Made by a program: the position numbers and the translations under genes. The notes beneath the pieces are model-generated. The model had not been told where the DNA came from, did not search any database, and saw nothing but the letters and a program-made list of their open reading frames with translations. A DNA stretch of 64,000 nt. Origin: Taenia hydatigena (lineage: Eukaryota; Platyhelminthes; Cestoda; Cyclophyllidea; Taeniidae). Numbering within the stretch: the first letter of the stretch is position 1; each line of letters opens with the position of its first letter. Positions 13,346-25,480 of this stretch are shown one piece after another. The stretch is from positions 310,001 through 374,000 of the forward strand of contig JADWOT020000292.1 of assembly GCA_036345935.2 (NCBI GenBank). The letters run 5' to 3'.

Positions 13346-13387
13346 TGGAGGAGAGGCTTTCACAGCCATTAAACTTAAACTTGGACT

Positions 13388-14836
13388 TCGCTTCTACATG
13401 TACAACTGGCAAAATACAACTAGAGATTCCAAGTGACTGATTTACGTAAGTCTGTAAAAGAATTTTGGGATTCAGGAATATCGGTGGGAAAAGTATAAAA
13501 TAGGCTGGAGCAAATAATTTTATCAGTGAATTAAAAAGAGCAAATCAGAAATTGCCTAATACTTGAGGATAATTACCGGCTAAATTTAATTAGAAGTCCC
13601 CAAAACTTTACACTTGACAAGACCGAAATGAATAGTGCAAAAAGAGTTGCTTTAGCGCTATCTGTATCTTACAACAGCAAGCAGAATTCGTCCAACTCGA
13701 TTCATCGTTGACTAACTGAAACTAGCAAATGTTGATTCCCAACGAAAGAGGAGTCTCCTCCAAATGGCGCATGAGCATCTGGTGATCTGTAACGTCACCG
13801 CACAAATTCGACTTCCACAAACTTAAATAAACTAATTTAAACTTTGATAAGACATTTCCTTAGCTTCAGTATACTTTTTGGCTCTACTAGGCAAAGCTGT
13901 CGAGTCCGAAATGCAGCAAATTGGAGAAAAGTAGCGCAGACCATAGTGGAGAGCACCGTGCCGATGAGACAAACATGCGATCTCTCATTTTATAAAGCAT
14001 ATAATCAACAGAATGCGTTTGATTACTTTTGACTACCAAGCGGTCTTTGTGGTGAATGCTTGAGCAATAAGTGGAAAATGAATGCCACAAAATGGCCTCT
14101 TCAATTGCACAACGTTTAACGTTGTAGGGTCTCCTCGATAAATTAACTGAACCCTTCCATGAAACTTGTCGATTGGGGATGGGCAGATGGAATGGTCAAC
14201 TCACATGATCCACAGTCTGTCCCTTCTTAATTCTCTTCACAATGCTCCTCAGTGGTACGTCCTGGGGATAGGTCCAGTATATTTCCGGATACCTGCCCTT
14301 TTCCCACATTTCACCGGGCAGGTACGCAAGGTCATCGAAGGTGACAGGCTCTCCTTTTTCCGTCCCTGGTATTCGAAACAGCTTTCTCAGGCTATATTTG
14401 GGTGGCGGATGCTCGCCGAATTCCCCATTCGATCGTACACAGATGGTTAGATTGATAATGCCCTCGAAGGGCATGTAGATTGGTGTTTCGGGTGGCCACT
14501 TACAGGCGGAACTATCCTGGCGTTTGTTGGCGAGGAGCAAGAAGATGGAGGCGAAGGTGAAGAAGAAGAGGCGGATGGAAAGTGTGGGCTATGTCAGGCT
14601 TTAACAGCTTCAACTTAAGTGTTTGCAGCGATGGGTGATAACCATTGTTTGGTCGGATGTCTCAATGACAAAACTGACTAACCCATCAGAAGAATAAGGA
14701 AAAATGGAGTTTTTACGACAAAACTAGTTTGGACTGTCTAAATAAATATGGTCCGATTGTGCATGTGAAAAGCTCACGGATGTTTAAGCAAGGTTTGAAG
14801 GATTTTTGAAAGGAATTTTACGATTCCCATTAATGG
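13388..14836 (+). repeat. Direct segmental duplication DR1, copy 1
   Basis: The segment matches about 35050-36556 in the same orientation at about 90 percent identity by eye. It covers part of intron 1, exon 1 and the 5' flank of the GT31 gene. Differences include a missing 20-bp block near 13917 and a 35-bp deletion in exon 1. The left border abuts the GT14 relic. The right border falls within a shared GATTCC.ATTAATGGG block, after which the sequences diverge completely. Confidence 0.8.
14205..14600 (-). pseudogene. GT31 first-exon relic
   Basis: This is the copy of exon 1 of the GT31 gene at 35890-36291. The 107 or so residues after the anchor are almost unchanged (two substitutions seen, A to V in GEPATFDD and A to G in WEKARYPE), and the exon ends at a perfect GTGAGT donor at 14204-14199. 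A 35-bp deletion removes the ATG and most of the transmembrane anchor and shifts the frame. The remaining open frame can begin only at a non-ATG codon (TTG at 14540). The second, catalytic exon is absent: the sequence that should hold it is replaced by the GT14 relic. It cannot make a galactosyltransferase as it stands, although its coding stretch is conserved. Confidence 0.75.
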
Positions 14837-14839
14837 GGC

Positions 14840-16165
14840 TAAGTAAATTAACTACCTCAATTGAGGCAGTCTACACGCCATATACGCTTGCCATCCGAAT
14901 GGGAATGCAATAGCACTAGTGACAAGCGACAGGTGGTGCGCATCATCAAATCTGTACATAGCGGCGAGTTTTAGTTGACAGTCAAAGTCCTCGAATAGGC
15001 CGATGGCATGTGAGCAAATACTACAAATCCGCGAGCGAGACAAACTTCAACTGTGCGCTAGGATCTGTGTCAATCGTCACTGGTACTCCAAAATGAAATA
15101 TCCTGCCTCCTAGTAGTGTTGATACCACCTTTCACTAATGATGGCAAACTCTTCGCAAGATCTTGAAAGTTCATTAGGTAGCTTATGCTTCTACAACGAA
15201 TTTTAGTTGGCTTCATAAAAATAAGCTTAAGTTGCTTATCGTCGAAGTCACCTGTCTTGTGTACGGATCACCTTCATTTAGCTCGGCGTCGCATTTGTCA
15301 TTTATTAGCCCACGATATATATTTGTGCAAAATCACGCCATAAAGAGGTTAATTGAGCCAAGTCAATGCGATGGATGCATGGCTTTGCCTATCAAAGGGT
15401 GATTTCCGTTTTGGCCTTTGGAGAGCAGTTGTCTCGGTCGTCATTTGGGTAATGCAAACGCCATTTTGGAACAGCAAAACATCTTCACAATGACATTCAA
15501 TTTTCCTCACAAATTATGCCTTTTAATTTTTCCACTAATTGTTACACTTCCCTTATGCTGCTCACAACGCAGATTATGCAATCGGAGAAACGCACTAACT
15601 ACTTATGCAGTGGGCGAAGGGTTTTGGTCAGCACAACCAAGTTCAACTTGACATGCGTAACAATAAATGCATTGCGCATTCCCACATTTATTCATCGTTT
15701 ACGTAGACGAAGTTGCCGATTTCTCTTCAATTGTTTAGAGTAAACAAGAATACGTGCTAGTAAGATAGAAATGGGTACACTTGATCAAAATTATGAGGAT
15801 GAACGTGTGGACAAATGTGATTTGGTAGAAGTGAGTTTGACCATATGGACCGGAGAAAGGATTTGTGCCAAAAAGTAGGAGGGCTTAGAAGCGTGTAAAC
15901 ACGCAAAAAGGTGACAGAATGGCTTCGTGAAGGATTGGCTGCAGTCGCTGGTTTGGAGTGAACTGCTCAACCACACTCAGCCTTGTTCAGTTCAGGCCAT
16001 GGCAACTTCAGCTGTCAGCGAGGTCAGTCCTGCTTGCCGAATTGCTAGGAGAGCCGTAGGTGAAAGTAGCACAAAAAGAAACAATCATGACACGAATCAT
16101 CTCAGGCTGGGCAGCTCTGCGACTCCAAAACCTGATTTTGTTTGGTCTTCCACATGACGCCTTTT
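14840..16165. other. Intergenic, nothing recognised
   Basis: Only short and mutually overlapping frames are visible. No match to the other repeats was found until the small inverted-repeat element begins near 16169. Confidence 0.45.
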
Positions 16166-16168
16166 TCA

Positions 16169-17253
16169 CAGCTGCTTCTCCAGCACTACACTCTCCCTCC
16201 AATCCCTCCTAATTGGCTGACAGCACGCACTTCATGCCCACTGACACAGCACAAAACCACGTTCCACCAAATGCTATGAACACGCGCCCTGAGTCGTGAC
16301 AAGCTGAGATACTTCGATGATCATGCGCTACCACGGTTCATGAGCCAAGAGCCACGCCCTAGGGTGGACCCACAATTCGCGCAAACATAAGACCCAAATA
16401 GCCGCTGTGACTGCAGGTTGAGGAGGCGTAAATGCATTTTCTAATTACGCTGCGACCACACACACTTATAATACAGGCCACAACATCCAAGGGGTTGTGT
16501 GCTTCAACATTCTACCACAATGCATGATGGGTGGTTGTGGGGGATGAAGGAGATGTGTGGGCTACACCGGCACACAAGTCATCTCTGACGCATTCAGTTC
16601 GTGCTCCCACAAAAGTTACTCTACTGACCAATAAATCGAGGCAAGTCTCACCTCACTTGAAACCTCCTAGTTGCAAGAAATCCCGAAGGATTTACTGCAT
16701 TAGGGCGCATTACCTGACTGACTTAACTCATGAACTGATTTGTCAAGCTCACTCCAACCGCATTTCCTCACAGACTACTATCAGTGGATCTGAGACTAGA
16801 CAAGTTCAGCACTTGATGAAAATAGGTGTTTTGGTAGTGAGAGAGGAACTGTTGGTTTGGGTGGGCTTGAAATCGTGAAATCGTCGCGGATTATCGTGTA
16901 TATGCTGGTGCAGCCTTAAGTGATTGAATTTAAGTTCAGCGAGTTGGAGGACTATTGTGCTCGAAGGTTGTTTCTAGCAGAAATCCATGCGAGAGGGCTT
17001 TTATTCTGTCGAGCTTCCTACTAGAGTTGGTAGTTATCGAACCGGACCGAAATGCAGGTGGCTTTGTTAGCCAACGGCTGAGCAACCGAGGGAGCACAAT
17101 GTTCGTGTACGCCGTGAACAGCTGGCTACCCGATTGAGAGTGCTGCACACCAGACGAGGAATGCTTTTTGTGCTGTGTCAGTGAGCGTAAAGTGTGTGCC
17201 GTCAGCCAACTAGGAGGAGTTGGAGGGAGAGTGCAATGCTGGAGAAGTGACTG
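16169..17253. mobile_element. Small element with terminal inverted repeats
   Basis: Inverted repeats of about 90 bp bound the segment: left 16169-16258 and right 17165-17253 (reverse complement). Both carry the blocks CTTCTCCAGCA, CACTCTCCCTCCAA, TTGGCTGAC and CACTGACACAGCACAAAA, at about 80-85 percent identity. The interior from about 16313 to 16970 matches 26245-26965 in the same orientation. The interior from about 16990 to 17150 matches the reverse complement of 27385-27550. There is no long open frame that looks like a transposase, so a non-autonomous foldback or MITE-like element is the simplest reading. I could not identify a target-site duplication. Confidence 0.55.
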
Positions 17254-18488
17254 TAAAATCCAAGAACTCTCCCAAACATAGATCATCCTCAATAACTAGC
17301 CGTGTATTCTTTTGTCCTTTTACCCAACTTCATGCTTTTGTTTCTAGCAACGCAGACCTAAGCGGTTGGAGTGGTTATTCCATAGAGTCATGAGACCTAC
17401 ACAGTACTTTGGAGCGGACAGGTGCATAGTTATTGTGGCAGGAGCGAGATCATGCTAGAAGTCGACGTTTCTATTGTTGCCTTAGTTATGCCTTGGGATT
17501 GGTTGGCACTTAGCTCAAGTTTGAGGTGAAAGTGCCCGCAGGGTGGGCTTACTCGAGCATTCTTTTACAACACCGCTTCAGGCGAGCACACATCCTCAGT
17601 AGTGCATCGATGCCAACGACAACAGTAGTGTGTGTGGTGTGGAGGAACTTTACGGGTGTAAGATCCAACCGCTCTGCATGTTCTTCAGTCAAGTGTTAAA
17701 AATGCCTCCCTCCACATGATGCAATCGAGGTATATTGCACGTCTCTCTCCTCTCGACATTATGAAACCAGCACTAGAGTGTCTTTGGCACATCAACCGGT
17801 TTCGCTACCTCTTCTTCAGCATCTCCTCCTTCAGCCATGCAATCTGTCGAGCTTTGTTGTGCACGTGAAGTAAGAGCGAGTGTCTGACCCTTGCAGTGTG
17901 GATGTACACGGTTGAGATACAAAATTGCGAATTCTCTCTCGATCCGAGACTGCATTTGCTTTTTCCACTTGTATCACTGCCATAAACTAGACGTTACTTT
18001 TGCAGTTTCATGCTGATTTCGACCGAATCATCAGCTACCAATAACCCTAGAGCACGTAACCAATCTGGTTGCACTTTGATGCTGTGCTTACTGAGTTCAA
18101 AAATGCTATTTGAATGGAGCATTTATTTTCTAGTGGTGGGATGCTATTATCAAAAATTCAGTGAATGCAACAAAACCTAATCCCCACTGGATGCTGTCGT
18201 CTCCCCGAAAAGGCAAACCCCACCAACAGTGGCAAGACAGGCGATGTTATAAGTTGAGGGCTGTGTGCAGGTCCAACCACACAAAGTTGATGGCGTAGTC
18301 GTACGGCATAGCATCTGACAGACCCAATGAAACTACCAATCAAGTCATGCTGGCAATATCCACATAGTCGTTTCCATCCTCACTCACCTTCCTGCCGAGT
18401 AAGCGTAACGCTTGATGCTGCTGCTGCTGCTGCTGCTGCTCCTCCTCCTCCTCCTCCTCCTCCTCCTCCTTCTCCTCCTCCTCCCCAC

Positions 18489-18523
<35 letters not shown>

Positions 18524-19336
18524 CTATTATCATACCTCTTTTCAGACCTCTTGCCGAGCGAATTATTTCTCGCTCAAGTAAGTTTTAAACGCGTCTTAGG
18601 ATTCTGGGCGGGAATACTAACCATCAATGTCAAGAATACAAGAGACTAGCGAGGAGAATGGGAGCGGTCCATCATTGAGGGTGGATTTACGAGCATCATT
18701 AGGGAGAATGAAGCAACTGCAGAAGTGAGTGATAAATACTATCCGCCGATAAAACTTATTCATGTAGTGCATGTGGGCAATTGCCAAGTCAGAGAAGAGC
18801 ATTTTGAATTTTCCATAAATGGAATCAATTACCCCAAAACAATCAAACGATCCTGAGGTGCCACGAGTAATTGGATCATTTCAATGTCACCCTCACAACA
18901 ATCATTGAGGAAGTAAATCGTGGCCTCTGAAGGCAAGAGGACTCACCGCACATCCGGTAGGAGAAGTGGAGTAACTCGAGCACTTTCAAAGTGTTTCGCT
19001 AGCTGAAGGAAAGCTCTCATTAACGGCTGCTAAAACATTTTTTTTGTTTTTCTTCCTTCAGTACATAACAGTCTGAGTAGTAGGTCATTGAAAGTGAAGC
19101 CCACGTCTGCCAAATGGGTTTACAAAGAACTCATTTGCTTTAAAAGCTTTGAGACCATTCCGGTTGAAGCGAGGAGACTTGTTCACTCCTCCCAGTTCAA
19201 ATTAGGGCTCCCTTAGTAGTTAGTATTTAGATGAAGGGTGTAGAAGCCTGCTTTCTAAAAGAGGAGTGATTTTGCTTTGGAAGGTTTATTAGACGGCAAG
19301 AGCAACAAATTTGCAAAGTTATTTTTAAAGGGCACA
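17254..19336. other. Intergenic with a compound microsatellite
   Basis: No gene recognised. The only distinctive content is the three-part trinucleotide repeat at 18415-18531. Confidence 0.45.
18415..18531. repeat. Compound trinucleotide microsatellite (CTG)n(CCT)n(ATC)n
   Basis: Three adjoining tandem tracts are visible: CTG at about 18418-18440, CCT at about 18441-18485 and ATC at about 18489-18522. The open frame of 84 codons across it (Ala, Pro and His runs) is a by-product of the repeats. Confidence 0.95.
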
Positions 19337-19697
19337 CTAGTGCCGTTCAAACTCTCTAATGGGGGCGAAGAAGATATCAGAGCAAGGAACGTGTTCTGGT
19401 ATCGCCGAAAAATGATTATACATGCCTTCTAATTGTGAGAAAGTGATGTTCAGTTTGTACTGCACCATCCCCCACCACGTGTCGTCAAGAGCCATGGGCT
19501 TGGTGAAGTGCATTGCTAGAGCTATGTCGTGCACATGGCGGTAGATCCACACACTGTAGGCGCCTGCGTACTGTGGCGTATGCATTGGCCAAGGAATTTC
19601 GCGCTTCGACAAGGCCCACCGCGAATACTTGTCGACATAGCGGAAGACGGGATTCACAATCATGCCCCAAACATGGTGTAGATTTTCTCCCAATTTC
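19337..19697 (-). pseudogene. GT31 galactosyltransferase C-terminal fragment
   Basis: About 117 codons end at a stop at 19337. The text aligns with the last third of the GT31 enzyme at 33.9-36.3 kb: VWGMIVNPVFR against IFGYIRTTER, RWALSKREIPWPMH against KWFLSIRELPWDKVH, and YAGAYSVWI, DDTWWGM and YKLNITF in equivalent places. This matches the GT31 pattern of a W..S..E.PW block followed by an acidic motif and Gly. The fragment is a different paralogue, not a copy. The part before it, with the LDDD metal-binding motif, is missing. Homology stops where the inverted repeat arm X begins (19696). It is either a truncated pseudogene or a final exon whose upstream exons have been displaced; no acceptor is certain. 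Confidence 0.7.
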
Positions 19698-20895
19698 AAT
19701 GCTTAACTCTAACAGCTACCCCTAAAATAGCATGAGAACATGGCGCTTTCTTCTCAGCCTCTCCTCCCCTCCCTCTCCCAACAAGCGTGCTCATCTGCTT
19801 ACGACATTGTATGGCATTGAGGACTTCTGCTAGAAACAAACTCCGAGCATAACAGTCCTCCAACTCACAGAACTTACATTCAATTGCTTAAGGCTGCGAC
19901 AGCATTTGCGCGATAATCAGCGAAGATTTTACGATTTCAAGCACATCCAATCCAACAGTTCTTCTCTCACTACCAAAACACCTATTTTCATCAAGTGCTG
20001 AACTTGTCTAGACTCAGATCCACTGATAGTAGTCTGTGAGGAAATACGGTTGGAGTGAGCTTGACAGAGCAGTTCATGGGTTAAGTCAGTCAGGTAATGC
20101 GCCCCAATGTAGTAAGACCTCCGGGAGTGCCAAACCGCTCTGAAACTTCATGCCACTGAGAGGTTTCAAGTGAGGTGTGATTTGCCTCAAGTTACTGGTC
20201 AATGGAGTAACTTTTGTGGGAACATGGACTGATTGCGTTAGAGATGACTTGTGTGCCGGTGTAGCCCGACGCATCTCACCCATCCCCCACATCCACCCAT
20301 CATGCATTGTGATAGAATGTTGAAGCACACAACCTCTTTGATGTTGTGGCCTGCATTATGAGTGTGTGCTCGCGGCGTATTTGGAAAATGCAAACACGCC
20401 ACCTCAACCTGCAGTCACAGCGACTATTTGGCTCGGCTGCGAGGGCCTTGTGTTTGCGCGAATTGTGGGTCCACCCTAGGGCGTGACTCTTGGCTCATGT
20501 CGGCAGCCTCTCGGCCCTTCTGAACCGTAGTATCGCATCATCATCGCTTGTAGTGCACCAAGCAATCTTCGTGACGGCTATTGACCGACTCCAGTGTCGG
20601 CGTGTAGCTTGTAATCCAATCCATTACCTCCTCGAAGCGGCAGACTTGCACACTTTCGTGTGAGGCTTCCCATGCATATAAATGGACTTAAGGTTAATCT
20701 GATCCACCAATAGTTGATGCTGAAAAGGAGCTTTGATGTTTAACTCTGCTCCTACCATTATCAGAGGTGATTACGTCGATGCGGCATATTATAGAGCAAG
20801 CTAAGTTATTAAAATACACCTTATAAAATCCTTAGTGTTTGCAAAGATATTCAAGTCCAGATTTTCCGCTCTGAAAGTTGGTGCATGGTGCACGG
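19696..20895 (-). repeat. Inverted repeat arm X (left)
   Basis: The arm is the reverse complement of about 25900-27092, with small indels. Matching landmarks include the block around GCATGATGGGTGG, the CCTAGGG(C/T)GTGACTC block and the AGCTTGCTCTATAATATGCCGCAT block. Its outer end abuts the GT31 fragment, and its inner end abuts the start of duplication B. With the right arm it makes a palindrome with a loop of about 5 kb. Confidence 0.75.
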
Positions 20896-22799
20896 TGTAT
20901 GGATGAGTTCACAACACCTGTTCGGCTAGTATTCACGGGCGAATATCTTGGCCGCTCCTTTATCCACTCATGAGAAATGAAAAAGTCTCGATCCAAGGTG
21001 GATGCTTCTCTCATTGGCATTATTTGTTGTGCTGAAACTATCATCACTTTACTTTGCTTCATTTGACGGAATTCTGCAACCGCGCATGCAAAGGTGTGAT
21101 GCCGCGAGTTGTGCCGAATGCCAACTAGTGGGACGCGGAGGACATCAATCCGTCCGGTTGGGTGTCAGTAGTGGAGGGTGGTGGAACTCGACAACGCAGC
21201 ATCTCCTGTGTCAGTGAGGATTCCCTTTCCTGGCTCTTTTGCCGAATGTCGTAAAGTGTCTATCCTTGACCATTAGTCGTCTTGTGTTTCCCCTCACTCG
21301 CCGCATCGCCAGTTTTGTCGGTTTCTATCCCTGTTTGGTGGCCATGACTGTGCCGTTAGGGTAGGGCTGTGCGGTGCTGCATGATTTAAGCCAGAACTGT
21401 GGAGTGGATCACCAAAGTACCTTGTGTATTGCTACTGGAAGATGAGTTGTTTATATTCTCGCGTCTCGAAAGTGCCGTCAAATTGAGCAACCGATGCGCT
21501 TGAGGATGTGCTATCTGCACACAAGATCAGCCTTGAGCGAGGGTCAAGTTAAGTTCATCCAAATGGTAAATAGTCGGCATTGTGTTGCCGGTCAGGCTTG
21601 AAATGGGTGGTTGGGCAGGCGAGATCTGCTTCGCACAAATAAGGTGGTCTAATCACCATCACTGCAGAAGTGATTGTGCAAGTGTAGTGACCGAGGAATT
21701 GCATTCTCTGTCTCGATACTTCCCTGGACTGGCAGGACGTGCATATTCAACTCACAAGGCGATGGAGGCTATTGGCGTGGCCTGGGAGTTGGCTCACTCG
21801 GTGAAGGCACAATGGCGGATGTCCATAGGTAGTTCTACTGTCGAAATCTCAGGGCGTTGTGCTTGACGCTCCTCTCCTATCAACGTTCCGCCTCAGCCAT
21901 CACAAGGAGGGCAGGGCTGTAGGGAAGCACCTACGAGTCAACCATGCTAGTCATGAAGTTCCTGTGCTACCAAGGAGACATTTGGCTGCGAGGGCACTGC
22001 TTCCACTTGGCAATGTAGCTGGATTTGGGGCTTCGTCCTGTATGGGAAAAGGCTTTGGGGAGGGAGAAGTGTGCTCGCTAGTTGTAGGGACACTGACTCA
22101 AGAGCAGAGTCGTGCAACACAGGACGGGATGTAGCACAGTTGTGTGGAGATAGGGTTCTGCCTCCATTACTCTCCGGCACATTTTTCACTTCAGAGCTGC
22201 CTAGTAATTATGTCTGCGTGGTTTCTATCGCATTAGTGAAGAAGTGGAGGTGGTATTGCGGGTTCACTTAATCGACATCGTTGTGCAGGTGTGTTGAGGG
22301 TGATTGTGACGAAGCGTTTTTAGATGGGATGGTGGTCGAAGGTGAGCGGCAATTTCTTTTGCTCCACTAGGGTTTAGCACTCAGCAGTAGACATCAGGAT
22401 AGATGCCTTCTGAGGTGGGATGGCTTTTCGCCGTCAATAATGCGACGTGCCGCGACTACCCTGAAGGCGGAGGGGAGGCGTTGTACTTGGGCATAGTGTG
22501 CATATTCGAGGTAGAGTAGGGCTTGGGGCTAATGATACATCCGAGGGACGGGGATCCTCGGTGGATCCGTTGTCTTGACCAAGGGTTAAGCAGGTATAGC
22601 GTTCCAATGCTTCCCCAAAGATGAATACTTGACATCAACCCACCTCTGAAATGATGAAACTTCTGCGGGGATGAATTTGCATACTGTATACCCGAAGTCG
22701 GCAGTGATGGGTCGGGTGTGTGTGGGAAGCTGAGCAGTATCCTCCGCGAGTGGGTGTAAGCACTTGGTTCCTTTTGGTCCAAAGAGACGCCGCGGCTGC

Positions 22800-23450
22800 G
22801 TTCAGCGACCTCGCTCCACCTGCTAGAAGGCGCGACAAGGCGGTACCGGGTGTGCAGTAGAAACGCTTTACCTTAGGCCTTACGCCGACCGCTTCAACAG
22901 CCGTGTTTTGGTGATTCCAAGGTCTCGACCTTGTCTCCTGGCTAGGATTGAATTTCATACAGTTGTTAATTTAAGTTGCAGATTGAAACGTCCACTCGTT
23001 TGCGATCTCGGCCTTGGGACGACTTTGTTTAGAAGGTAGGGAGCAATAAATAAAGCAGTCAAATTAAAGAGTAGTCTGAGCAGCTTGCTGCGTCTACGTT
23101 GTCTCAAAACCAAGGTCCCACTACTGTCGGTGGGTGTGTGAAGTTGTTGCTCCAAAGTAGGGATAGGCTTTCTGGACGAAGACTCTCTGCCAAGCAAAAG
23201 GTGACTGGTGAATTAAAAGTGTGGACAAAGCTAGACAAGAGTGGCAATGTGCACATGTCGCTGGGCGCACAATATAGGCTTTTAGATCATGTGCACGGGT
23301 TCGCTGCACTCATCTGTTAGAACACACAGTCTATGCGTTCCAGCAACAAAGTGCTTACTCTTTGTGAATCTATACCACGTTCTGAAATGCGTCTTTTAGG
23401 GAGCATTCCTTTAGTCAGTTGTTACCTCTGCCTGTTTTCAGAAGAACTGC
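22800..23450. other. Exceptionally conserved tract inside B
   Basis: Both-strand frames in this tract are identical in translation to those in the B' tract at about 50440-51090. An 80-codon frame (22955-23197 minus) contains a hydrophobic run, LLRLLFNLTALFIAPYLL. Flanking parts of B differ much more. I do not recognise a protein. The pattern fits gene conversion, recent exchange or constraint. Confidence 0.45.
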
Positions 23451-25161
23451 CGTGTTGGTCATCTCGACACGATGCCCGCAATTGTCCAAGTAAGGCTGCT
23501 GCGTATCAAATCCAAAAATTATGGCTGAGTTTCCAAATTTAATCGTGGTTAGGTATCAAGGCAACGATTAATTCCACAAAACTTCCACTTCTGCTCCCAT
23601 TTTCTTCTTTCTGTGCACCACTGCTCTCTCGCCCACCTTGTCTCCCTTCACCGGTGGCTTCAGGAGTTGTATCACTTGGACCGTGTACTTGTACCACCTT
23701 GGCGTGCGGCATTGGTGATGTTGTCAACCACAGCATCAGCATCTTCAAATGGGGGGTGAATCTGCTCCGTCTGAAGCATTCGGTGCCAGACGTTCTCGCA
23801 GAACTCCGCCACGTCTCAACAACTGCAATGACCTCCTCTTCAACTCCAGCTGACCTCGTCATGCCCACGCACAACACTGTTCAACTCCCCACCGCGTATT
23901 CGCTTTCATGACTTCCATGAAGAAAATGTCATCCTGGATAGTATGTAGGGCTTTACTTGAGCAATCATGGAGAGTGCACAGGTAGAAGCGGCCTCCCATC
24001 AACATGCTGTTGACTAAATGAACTGCTCTCTGACTAGGCATGTCTGCGTCTCAAGGGGAGCGTGTTTTAGCTACGAACCTGCAAGTTGTAAGACCTTGCG
24101 TGTGGAATGCACACGTGGGCATGACGATGCTGAAACTTCATTTTAGATTGCGCAGATGACTAAGACGCTCGAACCAAAGCAGCTAGTAGTTGTGCAGTCA
24201 GGAGCGAAGTCATGAACAGACCCTCATTCACTTAATTGACTCCATCCATTTTGCAGGTGCTTTGCGTGAACTGGCGAATGTAAATTGACGCTACTTAGTC
24301 ATTTGTACTGACTGCGAAAACTGTCACCAAGGCCTCATTGTCAGACCATTCCAACGTGAATTGACGCCTCGGTCCCCAACGTGAGGCCGAATGATTCCCG
24401 CCGAAGCAGTTCTCACTGGAGCGGCTCACTTATATAAGGCATGCCATCACCTCAAAGTCAATTTCACCACAGTGACATTCCGCAGACATGTGCCTACTTA
24501 CAACTGCGAAAGCTGTCACCAAGACCTTATTGTCAGACCATTCCAACGTCAGTGTCTGACTGCTTGAATTTGATTAAGTGGAAGACATATGCCTACTCAC
24601 AACGCGTGTATGCGAAAACGTGAGTGGGTGAGTGGACTCAGAAACCTACACCCGACTGCTTCGGTTGCAATGCAGGTAAACGTTTATTTGCAGTGAAGGA
24701 AATTACGCTTAGAAGGCGATAGACACAACGAATTACAGAGGTGCATCTATGGACAAGGAGAGGAGTCGGGCTTTGAAGTAAAGAATGACGACTCAATCTC
24801 ACCAGCATTCAACAGAGTCCGTGTTTTGTGCATGCATCGACCGCTCCCACCAACCACGTCTTCGTCACAGAATTGTAGGCTGTTTCATCCACGCTCAGAG
24901 CTCGGAACAAGGCGGCGTTGGACGAATGCGCACATGCTAAACAACGGATTGCATGGAAAGAACTGGACGAGGCTGGTTTATCTGCTGCGTGTGAAAGGGG
25001 GTTGGGGACGCTAACATCCCTACTCGAGGAGCAGTACGCAGAAAGGTGGCTCGTGGGATTGCGGTGTGCTGGATGCCAATGTTTGCCGAAGGGTCTGTAC
25101 ACACCTGTAGAGGATTGTTTGTGGTCCGATTTCTTGGATCGCGCCATGAGCTCAACTGCTG

Positions 25162-25349
25162 GTGAAAGATGTGGATAAATGGCCAGACTGAAGGCATATG
25201 AGGAAGATGGAAACTGCCAATTGTGCTTGGTTTTGCATTCTGCTGTGTCAAGACCTACCCTCCTAAAGTGAAAGATGTGGATAAATGGCCAGATTGAAGG
25301 CGTATGAGGAAGATGGAAACTGTCAATTGTGCTTGGTTTTGTATTCTCC
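25162..25349. repeat. Tandem repeat of about 107 bp, 1.8 copies
   Basis: The block starting GTGAAAGATGTGGATAAATG at 25162 recurs at 25269 with a few substitutions. The same tandem structure is present in B' (about 48456-48645), so the tandem step came before the B duplication. Confidence 0.8.
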
Positions 25350-25480
25350 TTTTCATCCATTGTCATGAAGTAGAAGTTGTCAAAGCCTGATTGAGCATAA
25401 GTTCTAAGGTTGAGGGGAGGTATTGAGGGGCTGAGTGGGTCATTTTGAGGTGGCGTGTGTCCTCGCAAACATCAACGTCA

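Noticed and set aside
18327..18581. 84-codon frame with Ala, Pro and His runs
   Set aside because: The runs come straight from the CTG, CCT and ATC tracts; there is no protein-like sequence outside them.
24809..25468. 219-codon frame, the longest one in B, also present in B'
   Set aside because: It runs through a 107-bp tandem repeat, is rich in His, Pro and Ser, and is matched by equally conserved antisense frames; high identity of the two copies explains its survival. Not called a gene.
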